From assembly GCA_015057635.1 (NCBI GenBank), contig SVEB01000011.1:124001-188000 (forward strand): a stretch of DNA of 64,000 bases. The letters are read 5' to 3'. Every line of letters starts with the position of its first letter. Within the stretch, counting starts at the first letter, position 1. The notes below the pieces were generated by a model, which did no database searches, had not been told where the DNA came from, and saw nothing but the letters and a program-made list of their open reading frames with translations. The stretch is from Lachnospiraceae bacterium (GTDB lineage Bacteria > Bacillota > Clostridia > Lachnospirales > Lachnospiraceae). Shown here one piece after another: positions 1-9,284 of the stretch. Both the position numbers and the translations under genes were made by a program.

Positions 1-2
1 AT

Positions 3-443
3 ATGGAAATCAAAGATATTCTGACATTAATCGATGCAGTATCCGCATCTAATCTCACCTCCTTTTGCTATGAGGAGGGGGAGACGAAGCTAAGCTTTGA
101 AAAGGCGGAAAAGCAGACCGTTAAGATTTCAAATATGAACAGCGAAGAAATGGTAGCGGCCAGAGCCGCGGAAGAAAGCTTTGTTTCCTGCGATCAGAAT
201 CTATGTACGATTACCTCACCAATGGTCGGGACCTTTTATATGTCTGGAAGTGAAGGCGGGGAGCCATTTGTCTCAGTTGGCGATCATATAAAGGCAGGCC
301 AGGTAGTGGGAATCGTAGAGGCCATGAAGTTGATGAATGAGATTGAGTCTCCTTATGATGGAGTGGTAGAGCAGATTTTAATCAAGAACAAGGAAATGGT
401 AGGATTTGGTGACGATATTATTAAAATCCGGCCAGCCAGATAG
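3..443 (+). CDS. accB: Biotin carboxyl carrier protein of acetyl-CoA carboxylase
   Basis: Carries the biotin that shuttles CO2 from biotin carboxylase (AccC) to the carboxyltransferase (AccDA) in malonyl-CoA synthesis. The 146-residue protein has the usual layout: an N-terminal helical region, a charged linker and a C-terminal biotinyl domain from about residue 68. The biotin attachment motif E-A-M-K-L-M is present with the acceptor at Lys109. The ATG lies 3 bases into the window and begins with MEIKDI, as AccB proteins usually do, so the gene is probably complete although its RBS is outside. It is first in a tight run accB-fabZ-accC-accD-accA, so the operon probably extends upstream into other fab genes. 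Confidence 0.95.
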   Translation: MEIKDILTLIDAVSASNLTSFCYEEGETKLSFEKAEKQTVKISNMNSEEMVAARAAEESFVSCDQNLCTITSPMVGTFYMSGSEGGEPFVSVGDHIKAGQVVGIVEAMKLMNEIESPYDGVVEQILIKNKEMVGFGDDIIKIRPAR

Positions 444-477
444 AAGAAGCAAGAGTGACTGCAAGAAGGAGAGGATT

Positions 478-903
478 ATGATGTTAACGAGCAAAGAAAT
501 CATGGAACTGATCCCGCACAGAAGTCCGTTTCTTTTGATTGATCGGATTGAGGAATTAGAGCCAGGCGTACGTGCGGTAGGAACAAAGTGTGTCAGCTAT
601 AACGAACCTTATTTCGCAGGGCATTTTCCAAATGAACCGGTAATGCCGGGTGTTCTGATTATTGAGAGTCTTGCACAGGTAGGGGCAGTGGTATGTCTGT
701 CAGTGGAAGAGAACAAAGGAAAAACCGCTTACTTTGGAGGGATCAATCATGCGAGATTCCGCCATAAAGTTATTCCGGGAGATGTTCTCACGCTTGAAGT
801 GGAGCTTAAGAAGCTCAAAGGCCCTGTAGGCATTGCAGAGGCGAAAGCATATGTCAAAGATAAGGTATGTGCGGAAGCAGAAATGACATTTATGATTGGC
901 TAA
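478..903 (+). CDS. fabZ: 3-hydroxyacyl-[acyl-carrier-protein] dehydratase FabZ
   Basis: Dehydrates 3-hydroxyacyl-ACP to trans-2-enoyl-ACP in fatty acid elongation. The hot-dog fold signature [12 protein letters not shown] is present, with catalytic His49 and Glu63 (E in the I-I-E-S-L-A-Q helix). The reading frame is open from 406, but the start is placed at 478 because AAGGAGAGG lies just before it and the protein then has the normal 141 residues; the next codon (481) is also ATG. It lies 34 nt after accB and 23 nt before accC, in one operon with the carboxylase subunits. Confidence 0.95.
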   Translation: MMLTSKEIMELIPHRSPFLLIDRIEELEPGVRAVGTKCVSYNEPYFAGHFPNEPVMPGVLIIESLAQVGAVVCLSVEENKGKTAYFGGINHARFRHKVIPGDVLTLEVELKKLKGPVGIAEAKAYVKDKVCAEAEMTFMIG

Positions 904-926
904 AGAACCGGAAAGGAAGGCTTCCT

Positions 927-2273
927 ATGTTTAAAAAAATTTTGATTGCGAACCGCGGTGAGATTGCGGTTCGAATCATCAGAGCCTGCAAAGAGATGGG
1001 GATTGCAACCGTAGCCGTATATTCTTCTGCGGATAAGGAAGCGCTCCATGTAAGGTTAGCAGATGAGGCAGTCTGCATTGGTCCTGCGCCGGCAAAAGAC
1101 AGCTATCTGAAGATGGACCGGATCTTAAGCGCTACCATGGCATCTGGTGCGGATGCCATTCATCCTGGATTTGGATTCTTATCCGAAAATAGCAAGTTTG
1201 CGGACTTATGTGAGAAATGCAGTATCGCTTTTATTGGACCAACATCGAAAGTGATCGATCAGATGGGCAATAAATCAGCTGCCAGAAACACGATGATTGC
1301 AGCAGGCGTTCCGGTCGTGCCCGGAAGCAAAGAAATTATGATAAATGCCGAACAGGCAAAAAAACAGGCGGATGCATGCGGGTATCCGGTCATCATCAAG
1401 GCGAGTGCCGGTGGTGGCGGAAGAGGCATGCGTATCGCAAGAGAAGAAAAGGATTTTGTTCATTTATTTGAAACAGCAAGAAAAGAAGCGATTGGTGCAT
1501 TTGGCGACGGCTCTATGTATATGGAACGATATGTAGAGAAAGCCAGACATATAGAAGTACAGATATTAGCAGACCAGTATGGAAATGTAGTACATCTTGG
1601 AGAAAGAGACTGTTCCGTACAGAGAAGACATCAGAAGATGATAGAAGAAGCACCGGCAAACGGTCTTTCTGAGGAACTGCGAGGGCAGATAGGAGAGGCT
1701 GCGGTGCGTGCAGCGAAGGCAGCCCGCTATACCGGTGCCGGAACAATTGAATTTCTTGTAGACGGAGCCGGGAATTATTATTTTATGGAAATGAATACAA
1801 GAATCCAGGTTGAGCACGGAATCACCGAGCTAGTGACTGGAGTTGATTTAATAAAGGAACAAATAAAAATCGCAGCAGGCGAGAGGCTTGATTTAAGACA
1901 GAAGGATATTGTAATTCGGGGACATGCGATAGAATGCAGAATCAATGCAGAATGTCCCAAAAGAAACTTCCTTCCGTCTCCGGGAACAATTCGATCTCTC
2001 CATCTTCCGGGAGGAAATGGCATCCGCATCGATACCGCTTTGTATGCCGGATATACCATACCACCTATGTATGATTCCCTGGCTGCGAAGCTGATGGTTT
2101 ATGCAAAAGATCGAGACGAGGCGTTAAAGAAAATGAGTTCAGCGCTTTCGGAACTACTTATTGAAGGCATAGATACAAACATAGATTTTCAGTATGAACT
2201 CATTCATCATCCTAGATTTCTATCCGGAGAGTTTACCACAGACTTTGTAGAAGAAGTGTTAAGCCAGCAGTAG
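927..2273 (+). CDS. accC: Acetyl-CoA carboxylase, biotin carboxylase subunit
   Basis: ATP-dependent carboxylation of the biotin on AccB. The 448-residue protein shows the biotin carboxylase N-domain (K-I-L-I-A-N-R-G-E-I-A), an ATP-grasp domain with the glycine-rich loop A-G-G-G-G-R-G-M-R, the catalytic region E-M-N-T-R-I-Q-V-E-H and the C-terminal domain. The frame is open from 867, but the start at 927 has GGAAAGGAAGG upstream and gives the family's normal N-terminus. Cotranscribed with accB, fabZ, accD and accA. Confidence 0.97.
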   Translation: MFKKILIANRGEIAVRIIRACKEMGIATVAVYSSADKEALHVRLADEAVCIGPAPAKDSYLKMDRILSATMASGADAIHPGFGFLSENSKFADLCEKCSIAFIGPTSKVIDQMGNKSAARNTMIAAGVPVVPGSKEIMINAEQAKKQADACGYPVIIKASAGGGGRGMRIAREEKDFVHLFETARKEAIGAFGDGSMYMERYVEKARHIEVQILADQYGNVVHLGERDCSVQRRHQKMIEEAPANGLSEELRGQIGEAAVRAAKAARYTGAGTIEFLVDGAGNYYFMEMNTRIQVEHGITELVTGVDLIKEQIKIAAGERLDLRQKDIVIRGHAIECRINAECPKRNFLPSPGTIRSLHLPGGNGIRIDTALYAGYTIPPMYDSLAAKLMVYAKDRDEALKKMSSALSELLIEGIDTNIDFQYELIHHPRFLSGEFTTDFVEEVLSQQ

Positions 2274-2311
2274 CCAGAAAATAAGCGGACTAAAAAGGCA
2301 GGATGAGAAAA

Positions 2312-3265
2312 ATGGGAATCTTTAAGAGAACTAGGAGCGTGGCAGGTGTGAAAGAAAGCAAAAGAAATGAAAAAGTAAAAGAAAAGATGCGCGAGCCTCA
2401 GGTACCGGATGGATTGTTTCAAAAATGTGAGAAGTGCGGGGATATCATATATTCAGAAGACGTAATCGCAAATTATTATATATGCCCAAGCTGTAACAAT
2501 TATTTTCGCATCATGCCAAGAACGAGGCTTAGCATGGTATTAGACAAAGGCACCTTTACAGAGTGGGATGTGGATCTGCCATTTAGCGATCCGCTTGAAT
2601 TCCCAGGATATCTTACAAAGGTGGAGCATATGAAAGCCGCAACCAATTTAGATGAGGCGGTTATCACCGGCGTTGGAAAAATAGCAGGACTTGAGACTGC
2701 AATTGCAGTTATGGCTTCTAATTTCTTGATGGGAAGCATGGGAGCGGTAGTAGGAGAGAAGCTAACAAGGCTGATTGAAGGCGCTACCGAAAAGAAACTG
2801 CCGCTTATCATCTTTTGCTGTTCCGGCGGAGCTAGAATGCAGGAGGGAATCGTATCCCTGATGCAGATGGCAAAGACCAGTGCGGCATTAAAACGTCATA
2901 GTGAGGCGGGGCTTTTATACATCTCCATTCTTACCGATCCAACGATGGGAGGGGTTATGGCAAGCTTTGCAATGCTAGGCGATGTAATTCTTGCAGAACC
3001 AGGAGCTTTGATTGGATTCGCAGGTCCGCGTGTCATTGAGCAGACGATCGGGCAGAAGCTTCCGGAAGGATTCCAGAGTGCAGAGTTTTTGTTGGAACAT
3101 GGATTTGTAGATAAGATCGTAACAAGAAGCCGTCTTCGTCAGACACTTCGTTTCCTAATTGAAAGCGCTACACCGAGCCGCATTTCAGGTGAAGAGAAAG
3201 AACAAGACACATCAGAAGTAAGCGAAAATGAGCTCGGAGTGGAAGAGATGGATTTTAATAAATAA
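2312..3265 (+). CDS. accD: Acetyl-CoA carboxylase carboxyltransferase subunit beta
   Basis: With AccA it transfers the carboxyl group from biotin to acetyl-CoA, giving malonyl-CoA. A four-cysteine zinc ribbon is visible near the N-terminus (C39-x2-C42 and C58-x2-C61), followed by the crotonase-like carboxyltransferase fold ([18 protein letters not shown]). Two ATGs, at 2303 and 2312, are possible. 2312 is preferred because AGGATGA lies about 8 nt upstream and the product then starts MGIFKR. The first 30 residues are unusually rich in Lys, Glu and Arg. The gene follows accC by 38 nt. Confidence 0.95.
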   Translation: MGIFKRTRSVAGVKESKRNEKVKEKMREPQVPDGLFQKCEKCGDIIYSEDVIANYYICPSCNNYFRIMPRTRLSMVLDKGTFTEWDVDLPFSDPLEFPGYLTKVEHMKAATNLDEAVITGVGKIAGLETAIAVMASNFLMGSMGAVVGEKLTRLIEGATEKKLPLIIFCCSGGARMQEGIVSLMQMAKTSAALKRHSEAGLLYISILTDPTMGGVMASFAMLGDVILAEPGALIGFAGPRVIEQTIGQKLPEGFQSAEFLLEHGFVDKIVTRSRLRQTLRFLIESATPSRISGEEKEQDTSEVSENELGVEEMDFNK

Positions 3266-3281
3266 GAATGGAGGTGATAAG

Positions 3282-4193
3282 ATGGAAGAATTAAGCTCAT
3301 GGGAACGTGTTAAGATTGCGAGAGGCAGTGAGCGTCCCACCACATTTGATTATGTAGGAAAGATATTCGATCGATTCTTAGAATTACATGGTGATCGTGC
3401 CTGCAAAGATGACGGTGCCTTAGTAGGTGGCATTGCCACGATTAATGGCGTGTATGTGACTGTGATCGGCCAGCAGAAAGGTCGTAATATGAAACAGAAT
3501 ATGAAGCGCAACTTCGGAATGCCCAATCCCGAAGGATATCGAAAAGCTCTTCGTCTGATGAAGCAGGCAGAAAAGTTCCACCGGCCTATCATCTGTTTTA
3601 TTGATACTCCTGGAGCATTCTGTGGGATTGAAGCGGAAGAGCGTGGACAGGGGGAAGCGATCGCCAAAAATCTGTATGAGATGAGTTCTTTAAAAGTGCC
3701 GATCCTAAGCATTGTAATCGGAGAGGGCGGATCCGGCGGGGCATTAGCTCTTGCGGTAGCAAATGAAGTATGGATGTTAGAAAACTCAACCTACTCCATT
3801 CTTTCCCCGGAAGGTTTTGCCTCCATTCTGTGGAAGGACAGCAAACGCTGTGACGAGGCTGCTTCCATTATGAAGATCACGGCTTCGGATCTTTTGGATA
3901 TGGGCATCATTGATCAGGTCATAAAGGAACAGCCGGAAGAACTTGATTTGGATTTTGGTAATACGCTGCCTGAAATCATTGAAAAAGATCTTAAGGACTC
4001 AAAAGAAAAGCCTAGTAAGTCAAAAGAAAAAGATCGGGAGAAGGAGAAATTGAAAAATCATCTTACCGTGGATAACATGGACTATGCCTCCTTTAAACTG
4101 AAAGAAGCCATTATTGAATTTCTCTTAAAATATCAGGATATTCCTTCTGCTGAGATCGTGGAATCACGTTACGATCGTTTCCGCAAAATTTAA
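3282..4193 (+). CDS. accA: Acetyl-CoA carboxylase carboxyltransferase subunit alpha
   Basis: Partner of AccD in the carboxyltransferase. The 303-residue protein has the AccA N-terminal helix (S-W-E-R-V-K-I-A-R) and the crotonase-fold core ([22 protein letters not shown]). The start at 3282 is set by GGAGGTGAT, 5 nt upstream; the frame itself is open from 3228, inside accD. Near residues 240-265 there is a lysine/glutamate-rich stretch that is probably a flexible surface insert. It is the last gene of the cluster and is followed by a strong terminator. Confidence 0.95.
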   Translation: MEELSSWERVKIARGSERPTTFDYVGKIFDRFLELHGDRACKDDGALVGGIATINGVYVTVIGQQKGRNMKQNMKRNFGMPNPEGYRKALRLMKQAEKFHRPIICFIDTPGAFCGIEAEERGQGEAIAKNLYEMSSLKVPILSIVIGEGGSGGALALAVANEVWMLENSTYSILSPEGFASILWKDSKRCDEAASIMKITASDLLDMGIIDQVIKEQPEELDLDFGNTLPEIIEKDLKDSKEKPSKSKEKDREKEKLKNHLTVDNMDYASFKLKEAIIEFLLKYQDIPSAEIVESRYDRFRKI

Positions 4194-4239
4194 CTTATAG
4201 TAAAAATGAAATAGTAAGTTAAGAGAACTGAAAGTGACA

Positions 4240-4314
4240 GCAAAAAAGATGTCCGTACTGGAATAGAAGACAGTATTTCCTGTTTTCTATTCCAGTATGG
4301 ACATCCTTTTTTGC
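4240..4314 (+). terminator. Rho-independent terminator after accA
   Basis: A long stem: the left arm at 4240-4265 (GCAAAAAAGATGTCC, then GTACTGGAATAG) pairs almost perfectly with the right arm ending at 4314 (CTATTCCAGTATGG, then ACATCCTTTTTTGC), with a short loop. The A-tract on the left and T-tract on the right mean it could act on both strands. It ends the acc operon. Confidence 0.85.
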
Positions 4315-4455
4315 ATTATGATCAAAATATTTTAAATAAGGATGCAAAAGTTTCACTTATTAATCAATTCAATAAAGCATAGTACATAGAGAAATGGCTA
4401 AATAAAAGAATAATGGAATATAAATAGAAAGAAGAAAAGCAGTGAGGGTTAACAG

Positions 4456-6234
4456 ATGAAGAGTGGAAAGGCGGATAATCAGCTGAACCTGGCACTGGAT
4501 ATGCCGGAAACAGAAAGAGCGGAGACGTTAGATTTAAATGTGGGATTTGATCCGGAGGAAAAGACATGGGAGCTGATCGTAAAATATAATGGAGATTTGG
4601 ATCGGGTCAGCCGTGAGGTTGGTTTTCTATATAGTCTCCTTTTAAATGGATATGCAATATTAGAAATCGGTGATAGCAAAGTTCCGCTTTTGAGCCGGTA
4701 TTCGGAGATTGAGTTTATCGAAAAGCCGATGCAGTTATTTTATGAAGTAGCGGAGGCGAGGGCGGTATCTTGCATTCTGCCTCTTCAGACTTCCCAGTAT
4801 AATCTTTATGGGGAAGGCGTGATTGTGGCAGTTGTGGATTCAGGAATTGACTATGCCCACCCGGATTTTCGAAATGAAGATGGAACGACCAGAATACTCG
4901 CTTTATGGGATCAGTCAATCCGCCCGGAAACGATTGATATCACAAAGCAGCCGGATGGAGAGATACCGGGACCGCCGGAAGGATTTGTAGGAGGAACGGT
5001 ATTTTCTCAGGAGAAGATTAATCAGGCACTTCAAAAAAGAACGAGACAAGAACAGTTAGAGATCGTTCCAAGTGTGGATCTATCGGGGCATGGGACTCAT
5101 GTGACGGGAATCGCAGCGGGAAACGGAAGGGCATCGCAAGGAAGATACCGGGGGGTAGCACCAAGAAGTGATCTTTTAATCGTAAAGCTGGGAAACTCTC
5201 TAAATGAATCATTTCCAAGAACAACTCAGCTTATGACGGCCATAGATTATGTAATACGGGAAGCAATTAAGATCGGTAAGCCCCTTGCAATCAATATCAG
5301 CTTTGGAAATAATTATGGGTCACACGATGGAAACTCTATTCTGGAGCAGTATATCAACGATGCATCGAATATATGGAAAACAAGCATTGTAATCGGTACT
5401 GGCAATGAGGGGGCAGGAAGAACCCATACAGCAGGAATACTGGATAGAACCCAGACAGCAGAGGTGGAACTGGTTATTGCAGAGGGGCAGAGGTCCATCA
5501 ATCTGCAGATCTGGAAGAATTATTATGATCGTTTTGATGTTACCTTGATTCATCCAAGCGGAAACCGGGTAGGTCCGATTCCAGAAGTTCTTGGAAAACA
5601 GCAGTTCCAGTTAGAGCGAACGAATATCTTCCTTTATTATGGGGAGCCAAAGCCCATTAACCGTGCACAGGAGATTTATATAGAATTTACCCCGGTAGAC
5701 CGTACGATGAGCTCCGGCATATGGAAGATTCAGCTGACGCCAAGGCGTATTCTGACCGGCAATTATGATATGTGGCTTCCGACTACGAGTCAGCTAAGTG
5801 AGGGGACTGGTTTTAACCGTCCGGTAAGTGATACGACACTCACAATTCCTTCTGCTGCTGCTAGTGCCATTTCGGTGGGAGCGTATGATTCTAATCTGGA
5901 CAGTTATGCGTTCTTCTCAGGAAGAGGATTTACAAGAGGAAACAACTTAGTGAAGCCAGATATTGTGGCACCGGGAGTGGATATCAATGCACCGGCACCG
6001 GGGGGAGGATATACGATCAAGAGCGGAACCTCCATGGCAACGCCGTTTGTTACGGGAAGCGCGGCGATTATGATGGAATGGGGCATTGTAAACAATAATG
6101 ATCCATATCTATATGGGGAGAAAATCAAGGCTTATCTAATCAGCGGAGCAAGAAGGCTGCCGGGATTCTCGGTATGGCCGAATCAGGAACTTGGATATGG
6201 GGCCCTTTGCTTAAGAGATTCGCTCCCGCTTTAA
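4456..6234 (+). CDS. Subtilisin-like serine protease (S8 family, Csp germination-protease type)
   Basis: A 592-residue S8 protease with an intact catalytic triad: Asp128 (V-A-V-V-D-S-G-I-D), His212 (S-G-H-G-T-H-V-T-G) and Ser526 (G-T-S-M-A-T-P). There is no signal peptide or membrane segment. About 100 N-terminal residues look like a prodomain, and a large insert (about residues 330-470) separates the His and Ser blocks. These traits match the clostridial CspB-type proteases that sit in the spore and activate the cortex hydrolase pro-SleC. A sleC-like gene is present at 18324-19679. The Csp assignment is inferred from family architecture; Lachnospiraceae also carry S8 paralogues of unknown role. 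The start ATG has a modest GTGAGGG upstream. Confidence 0.8.
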   Translation: MKSGKADNQLNLALDMPETERAETLDLNVGFDPEEKTWELIVKYNGDLDRVSREVGFLYSLLLNGYAILEIGDSKVPLLSRYSEIEFIEKPMQLFYEVAEARAVSCILPLQTSQYNLYGEGVIVAVVDSGIDYAHPDFRNEDGTTRILALWDQSIRPETIDITKQPDGEIPGPPEGFVGGTVFSQEKINQALQKRTRQEQLEIVPSVDLSGHGTHVTGIAAGNGRASQGRYRGVAPRSDLLIVKLGNSLNESFPRTTQLMTAIDYVIREAIKIGKPLAINISFGNNYGSHDGNSILEQYINDASNIWKTSIVIGTGNEGAGRTHTAGILDRTQTAEVELVIAEGQRSINLQIWKNYYDRFDVTLIHPSGNRVGPIPEVLGKQQFQLERTNIFLYYGEPKPINRAQEIYIEFTPVDRTMSSGIWKIQLTPRRILTGNYDMWLPTTSQLSEGTGFNRPVSDTTLTIPSAAASAISVGAYDSNLDSYAFFSGRGFTRGNNLVKPDIVAPGVDINAPAPGGGYTIKSGTSMATPFVTGSAAIMMEWGIVNNNDPYLYGEKIKAYLISGARRLPGFSVWPNQELGYGALCLRDSLPL

Positions 6235-6242
6235 AATATGAC

Positions 6243-6271
6243 TTGTGATAGTTTGGCAAACATACTATAAT
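6243..6271 (+). promoter_or_regulatory. Sigma-A type promoter candidate for the GGDEF-like gene
   Basis: TTGTGA (6243-6248) and TATAAT (6266-6271) are separated by 17 bp. They lie in the gap between the protease and the next gene, about 40 nt before its start. Confidence 0.55.
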
Positions 6272-6310
6272 AAGTGGTACTATGAAATGTAAAATCCGGA
6301 GGGATTATCA

Positions 6311-7966
6311 TTGAAGCATACCAGAATTATAAAGATTTATTCAGTTCTTATTGTGATATCCGTTTTGTTTCTCTTATACATTAATTATCAGTATACCAAT
6401 ACAGAAGTTGATCATTACAAATGGAACGAAATCCGAAGTTTTGATAGCGGTTGGGATTATGAGACAGAAGATGGAACAAAGGAACGAATAGATTTACCAC
6501 TTAATAAAGCAATAGAAGCAGGGAAGATGTATGTCATCACCAAAACCCTTCCGGATTATTATCCGGAAGGGAGCGTACTCTGCGTTAAGAATAATCACAC
6601 GACTATGAATGTATACATTAACGGCGAACTTTCTTATTCCATCGGTGTGGATGACCGCAATACCATTGGGAAGTCACCCGGATGCGTGTACAGTCTGATT
6701 CCATTGACGATTGATAACTATGGAAAAGAAGTAAAGATCGAGTATATTCCAGTCTATAAACGGGCATCTCTTCATATAAGCGGATTTCTGCTGGGAGAGC
6801 GGACAACCATTGTTACGGGACTGATCAGACAGAATATTCTTTCTGTTATTTTATGTGCTTTGACCGCAGCGGTTGGAATTGTACTGATTGCCTGTTATTA
6901 TATTCGTCTTGCTGGAAAGGACAGCCGTCCGCATTTATTGTATATGGGATTTTTCACGCTTACAGTCTCTGTCTGGTCTCTGTTTGAGACACAGATCATG
7001 CAGTTCTTTATTAGCAATGTTTATGTGTTACAGTATATCACCTATATATCACTGGCGCTTATTCCGATTCCGGCACTGATTTACTATGCCTATAAGAAAG
7101 GAATAGAATGTTCGAAGACTGTCACTGCGCTGAGCCTGTTTTCCGTAATAAGCATTTTATTAAGCATCGGGTTACAGTGTACCGGAACAAAGGATCTGCC
7201 GGAGACCGTTTTCCTTGCGCATATAAACATTGCATTATGTACTGTTTATGTGATCACAGGGCAGGCAAAACGGTATTTTCATTCGCAGGGAAAACACAGA
7301 AAGCACATGACTGTTACAAGCATGGGCGTGCTGATTCTCGGAGCAACGATCATGATCGACATTCTGCGTTATTATTTTAAGCTGTATAATGATTATGCAA
7401 AGTTTGTACGAATCGGATTTTTTATCTATATCATATGCATTGGCTATGATCTGGTGATCGCATCCATTGATGCGCATGTAGAGATTGAGAAGTTAGAAGA
7501 TATCGTATTTGCGGATCCAATGACAGGACTTTTAAATCGGACTGCTTATGAAAATAAGATTGGAGAACTGCAAGAGAAAAGCGTAGAACGACACAGCATC
7601 AGTGTGGCAAAAATCAGAATTATGGGGCTTGCCCAAACCGAGCTTACATATGGAAGCAAGGCAAAAGAGGAAATCATTCGAACTGCGGCGAGACTGATCA
7701 ATCTTTCTTTCCGCAGCACAGCTTCCTGTTATCATGCTTCAGAAGATGAGTTTGTGATAATCATGGAAGATGCCGGGATAGATGCGGAAGTATCCGGTTT
7801 TTCTTATTTAAGAAAAAGGCTGTATAACTGTAATAAAAGCAGAGGAGAAAAGATCCGCCTGATTTATGCATTGGAGCATCCAGATCAGGATGGAATGACG
7901 ATAAAAGATCTGATTGCAAATGTGGATGAGGCATTAAACAAAGAAAGTCAAGAAGAAAATGAATAA
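6311..7966 (+). CDS. Membrane protein with 7TM region and degenerate GGDEF domain
   Basis: A 551-residue predicted sensor protein. An N-terminal membrane segment (about residues 8-25) is followed by an extracytoplasmic domain to about 170, then about seven hydrophobic helices (roughly 175-395) and a C-terminal GGDEF-type domain with the usual D-P-M-T-G-L-L-N-R entry motif. The active-site signature reads S-E-D-E-F instead of G-G-D-E-F, so cyclase activity is doubtful and a signalling or binding role is more likely. The layout resembles 7TMR-DISM receptors. The start is TTG at 6311, supported by GGAGGG 7 nt upstream. It may form an operon with the lipoprotein 24 nt downstream. Confidence 0.75.
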   Translation: MKHTRIIKIYSVLIVISVLFLLYINYQYTNTEVDHYKWNEIRSFDSGWDYETEDGTKERIDLPLNKAIEAGKMYVITKTLPDYYPEGSVLCVKNNHTTMNVYINGELSYSIGVDDRNTIGKSPGCVYSLIPLTIDNYGKEVKIEYIPVYKRASLHISGFLLGERTTIVTGLIRQNILSVILCALTAAVGIVLIACYYIRLAGKDSRPHLLYMGFFTLTVSVWSLFETQIMQFFISNVYVLQYITYISLALIPIPALIYYAYKKGIECSKTVTALSLFSVISILLSIGLQCTGTKDLPETVFLAHINIALCTVYVITGQAKRYFHSQGKHRKHMTVTSMGVLILGATIMIDILRYYFKLYNDYAKFVRIGFFIYIICIGYDLVIASIDAHVEIEKLEDIVFADPMTGLLNRTAYENKIGELQEKSVERHSISVAKIRIMGLAQTELTYGSKAKEEIIRTAARLINLSFRSTASCYHASEDEFVIIMEDAGIDAEVSGFSYLRKRLYNCNKSRGEKIRLIYALEHPDQDGMTIKDLIANVDEALNKESQEENE

Positions 7967-7990
7967 GGGGCATTAAGCCTTGGAGGAAAC

Positions 7991-9184
7991 ATGAAGAAGA
8001 CAGTAAAGATGGCAGCAGTGGCATGTGCAGTGGCAATGGTGACGGCAGGCTGTAGTTTTAATAAAGCGAACACGTATTATGAAAAAGCACAGGAGCTTTA
8101 TCAGTCAGGAGATTATGAGGAAGCAGCACAGTATTTTACCAGAGCGATCGAACAAAAGGAGGATCGGGCAGAATACCGTCTGGAATATGGATTTACATTA
8201 ATCCAGCTGAAAGAATACGATGCGGCGATCGCGCAGTTTGAAAGCATGGTAATGGATAAAAATATCCCTATGGTTCTGCAGAATAATAAGCAGGCATATC
8301 GGGGGATCGGAATTGCATATTTTACAATGCAGGATTATAAATCCGCGACGGACTATTTCGAACAGGCACTTCAGATTTCGGAACTAAGTGAGCTAAATAC
8401 GGATATCCGTTCCTATATTGCGAGCTGTTATGATAATTTAGCCCGTTATGATGACGCGATTGAGGCTTATACGGAGCTGATCTCATCGGATTCTAAAAAT
8501 GCTGCACTTTATAATGCAAGAGGTAATATCTATCGCAAGCTTGGCGAATATGAGAGCAGCATAAAAGATTACGAACAGGCCCTTACGTATGCATCTGATA
8601 ATTTTGATGTTTATTTTGGAGCGTATACGGCATTCCGTGAAATGGGACAGGATGCAAAGGCGGCTGAGGTATTAGAGAAGGCATCTCTGATTAAGATGAA
8701 TACGGATCAGGATAAGCTAGATCTTGGAAAGGTTCATTTCTATCAGAATAATTATGAACAGTGTGAGGTAGAATTTAATGATGCCTTATCAAAAGGGCTG
8801 ACCGAAGCAAATTACTATCTTGGTGAGATCGCATTGATTAATGAAGAGTATGAGACCGCGCTTTCTTACTTCCTTGCTTATAAACAGGCAGGTAATACGC
8901 TGTCCGCGACCTTCTTTAATCAGCTTACTGTGTGCTATATCCAGCTGAATGATTTTGAGAATGCGGCAGAGATGCTTGCCAATGCAAAATCCTATGCGCA
9001 TATCGCGATCGATCAGCAGCTTCTTCGAAATGAAATCATAATTTTAGAGAATACGGGTGATTTTGATGGCGCCTTAAAGCTGATGGAAAAGTATATCAAG
9101 AGATATGGACAGGATGAGGATGTGGAAAAGGATTATTTATTCCTTCAGACAAGAGTGAATAGCAATATCAAAGATACCGAGTAA
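7991..9184 (+). CDS. Tetratricopeptide-repeat lipoprotein
   Basis: A 397-residue secreted lipoprotein. The N-terminus is a lipoprotein signal peptide (MKKTVKMAAVACAV...) ending in a lipobox V-T-A-G-C with the lipidated Cys near residue 20. The rest is a series of about nine TPR units (repeated A-x-x-Y/F ... G-D/E-Y-E-x-A patterns), so it is probably a protein-interaction scaffold on the outer face of the membrane. GGAGG lies before the ATG. It follows the GGDEF-like membrane protein by 24 nt and may cooperate with it. Specific partners cannot be read from the sequence. Confidence 0.85.
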   Translation: MKKTVKMAAVACAVAMVTAGCSFNKANTYYEKAQELYQSGDYEEAAQYFTRAIEQKEDRAEYRLEYGFTLIQLKEYDAAIAQFESMVMDKNIPMVLQNNKQAYRGIGIAYFTMQDYKSATDYFEQALQISELSELNTDIRSYIASCYDNLARYDDAIEAYTELISSDSKNAALYNARGNIYRKLGEYESSIKDYEQALTYASDNFDVYFGAYTAFREMGQDAKAAEVLEKASLIKMNTDQDKLDLGKVHFYQNNYEQCEVEFNDALSKGLTEANYYLGEIALINEEYETALSYFLAYKQAGNTLSATFFNQLTVCYIQLNDFENAAEMLANAKSYAHIAIDQQLLRNEIIILENTGDFDGALKLMEKYIKRYGQDEDVEKDYLFLQTRVNSNIKDTE

Positions 9185-9284
9185 TTTCTGAAAGCTGTTT
9201 TAGTCCGCAGGAAAAGGCGATGGCAGGATAGTAGAATTACCAGAAATAAAAAGCAAGTGATAGTAGTCACGAAAGGGTAACAAT

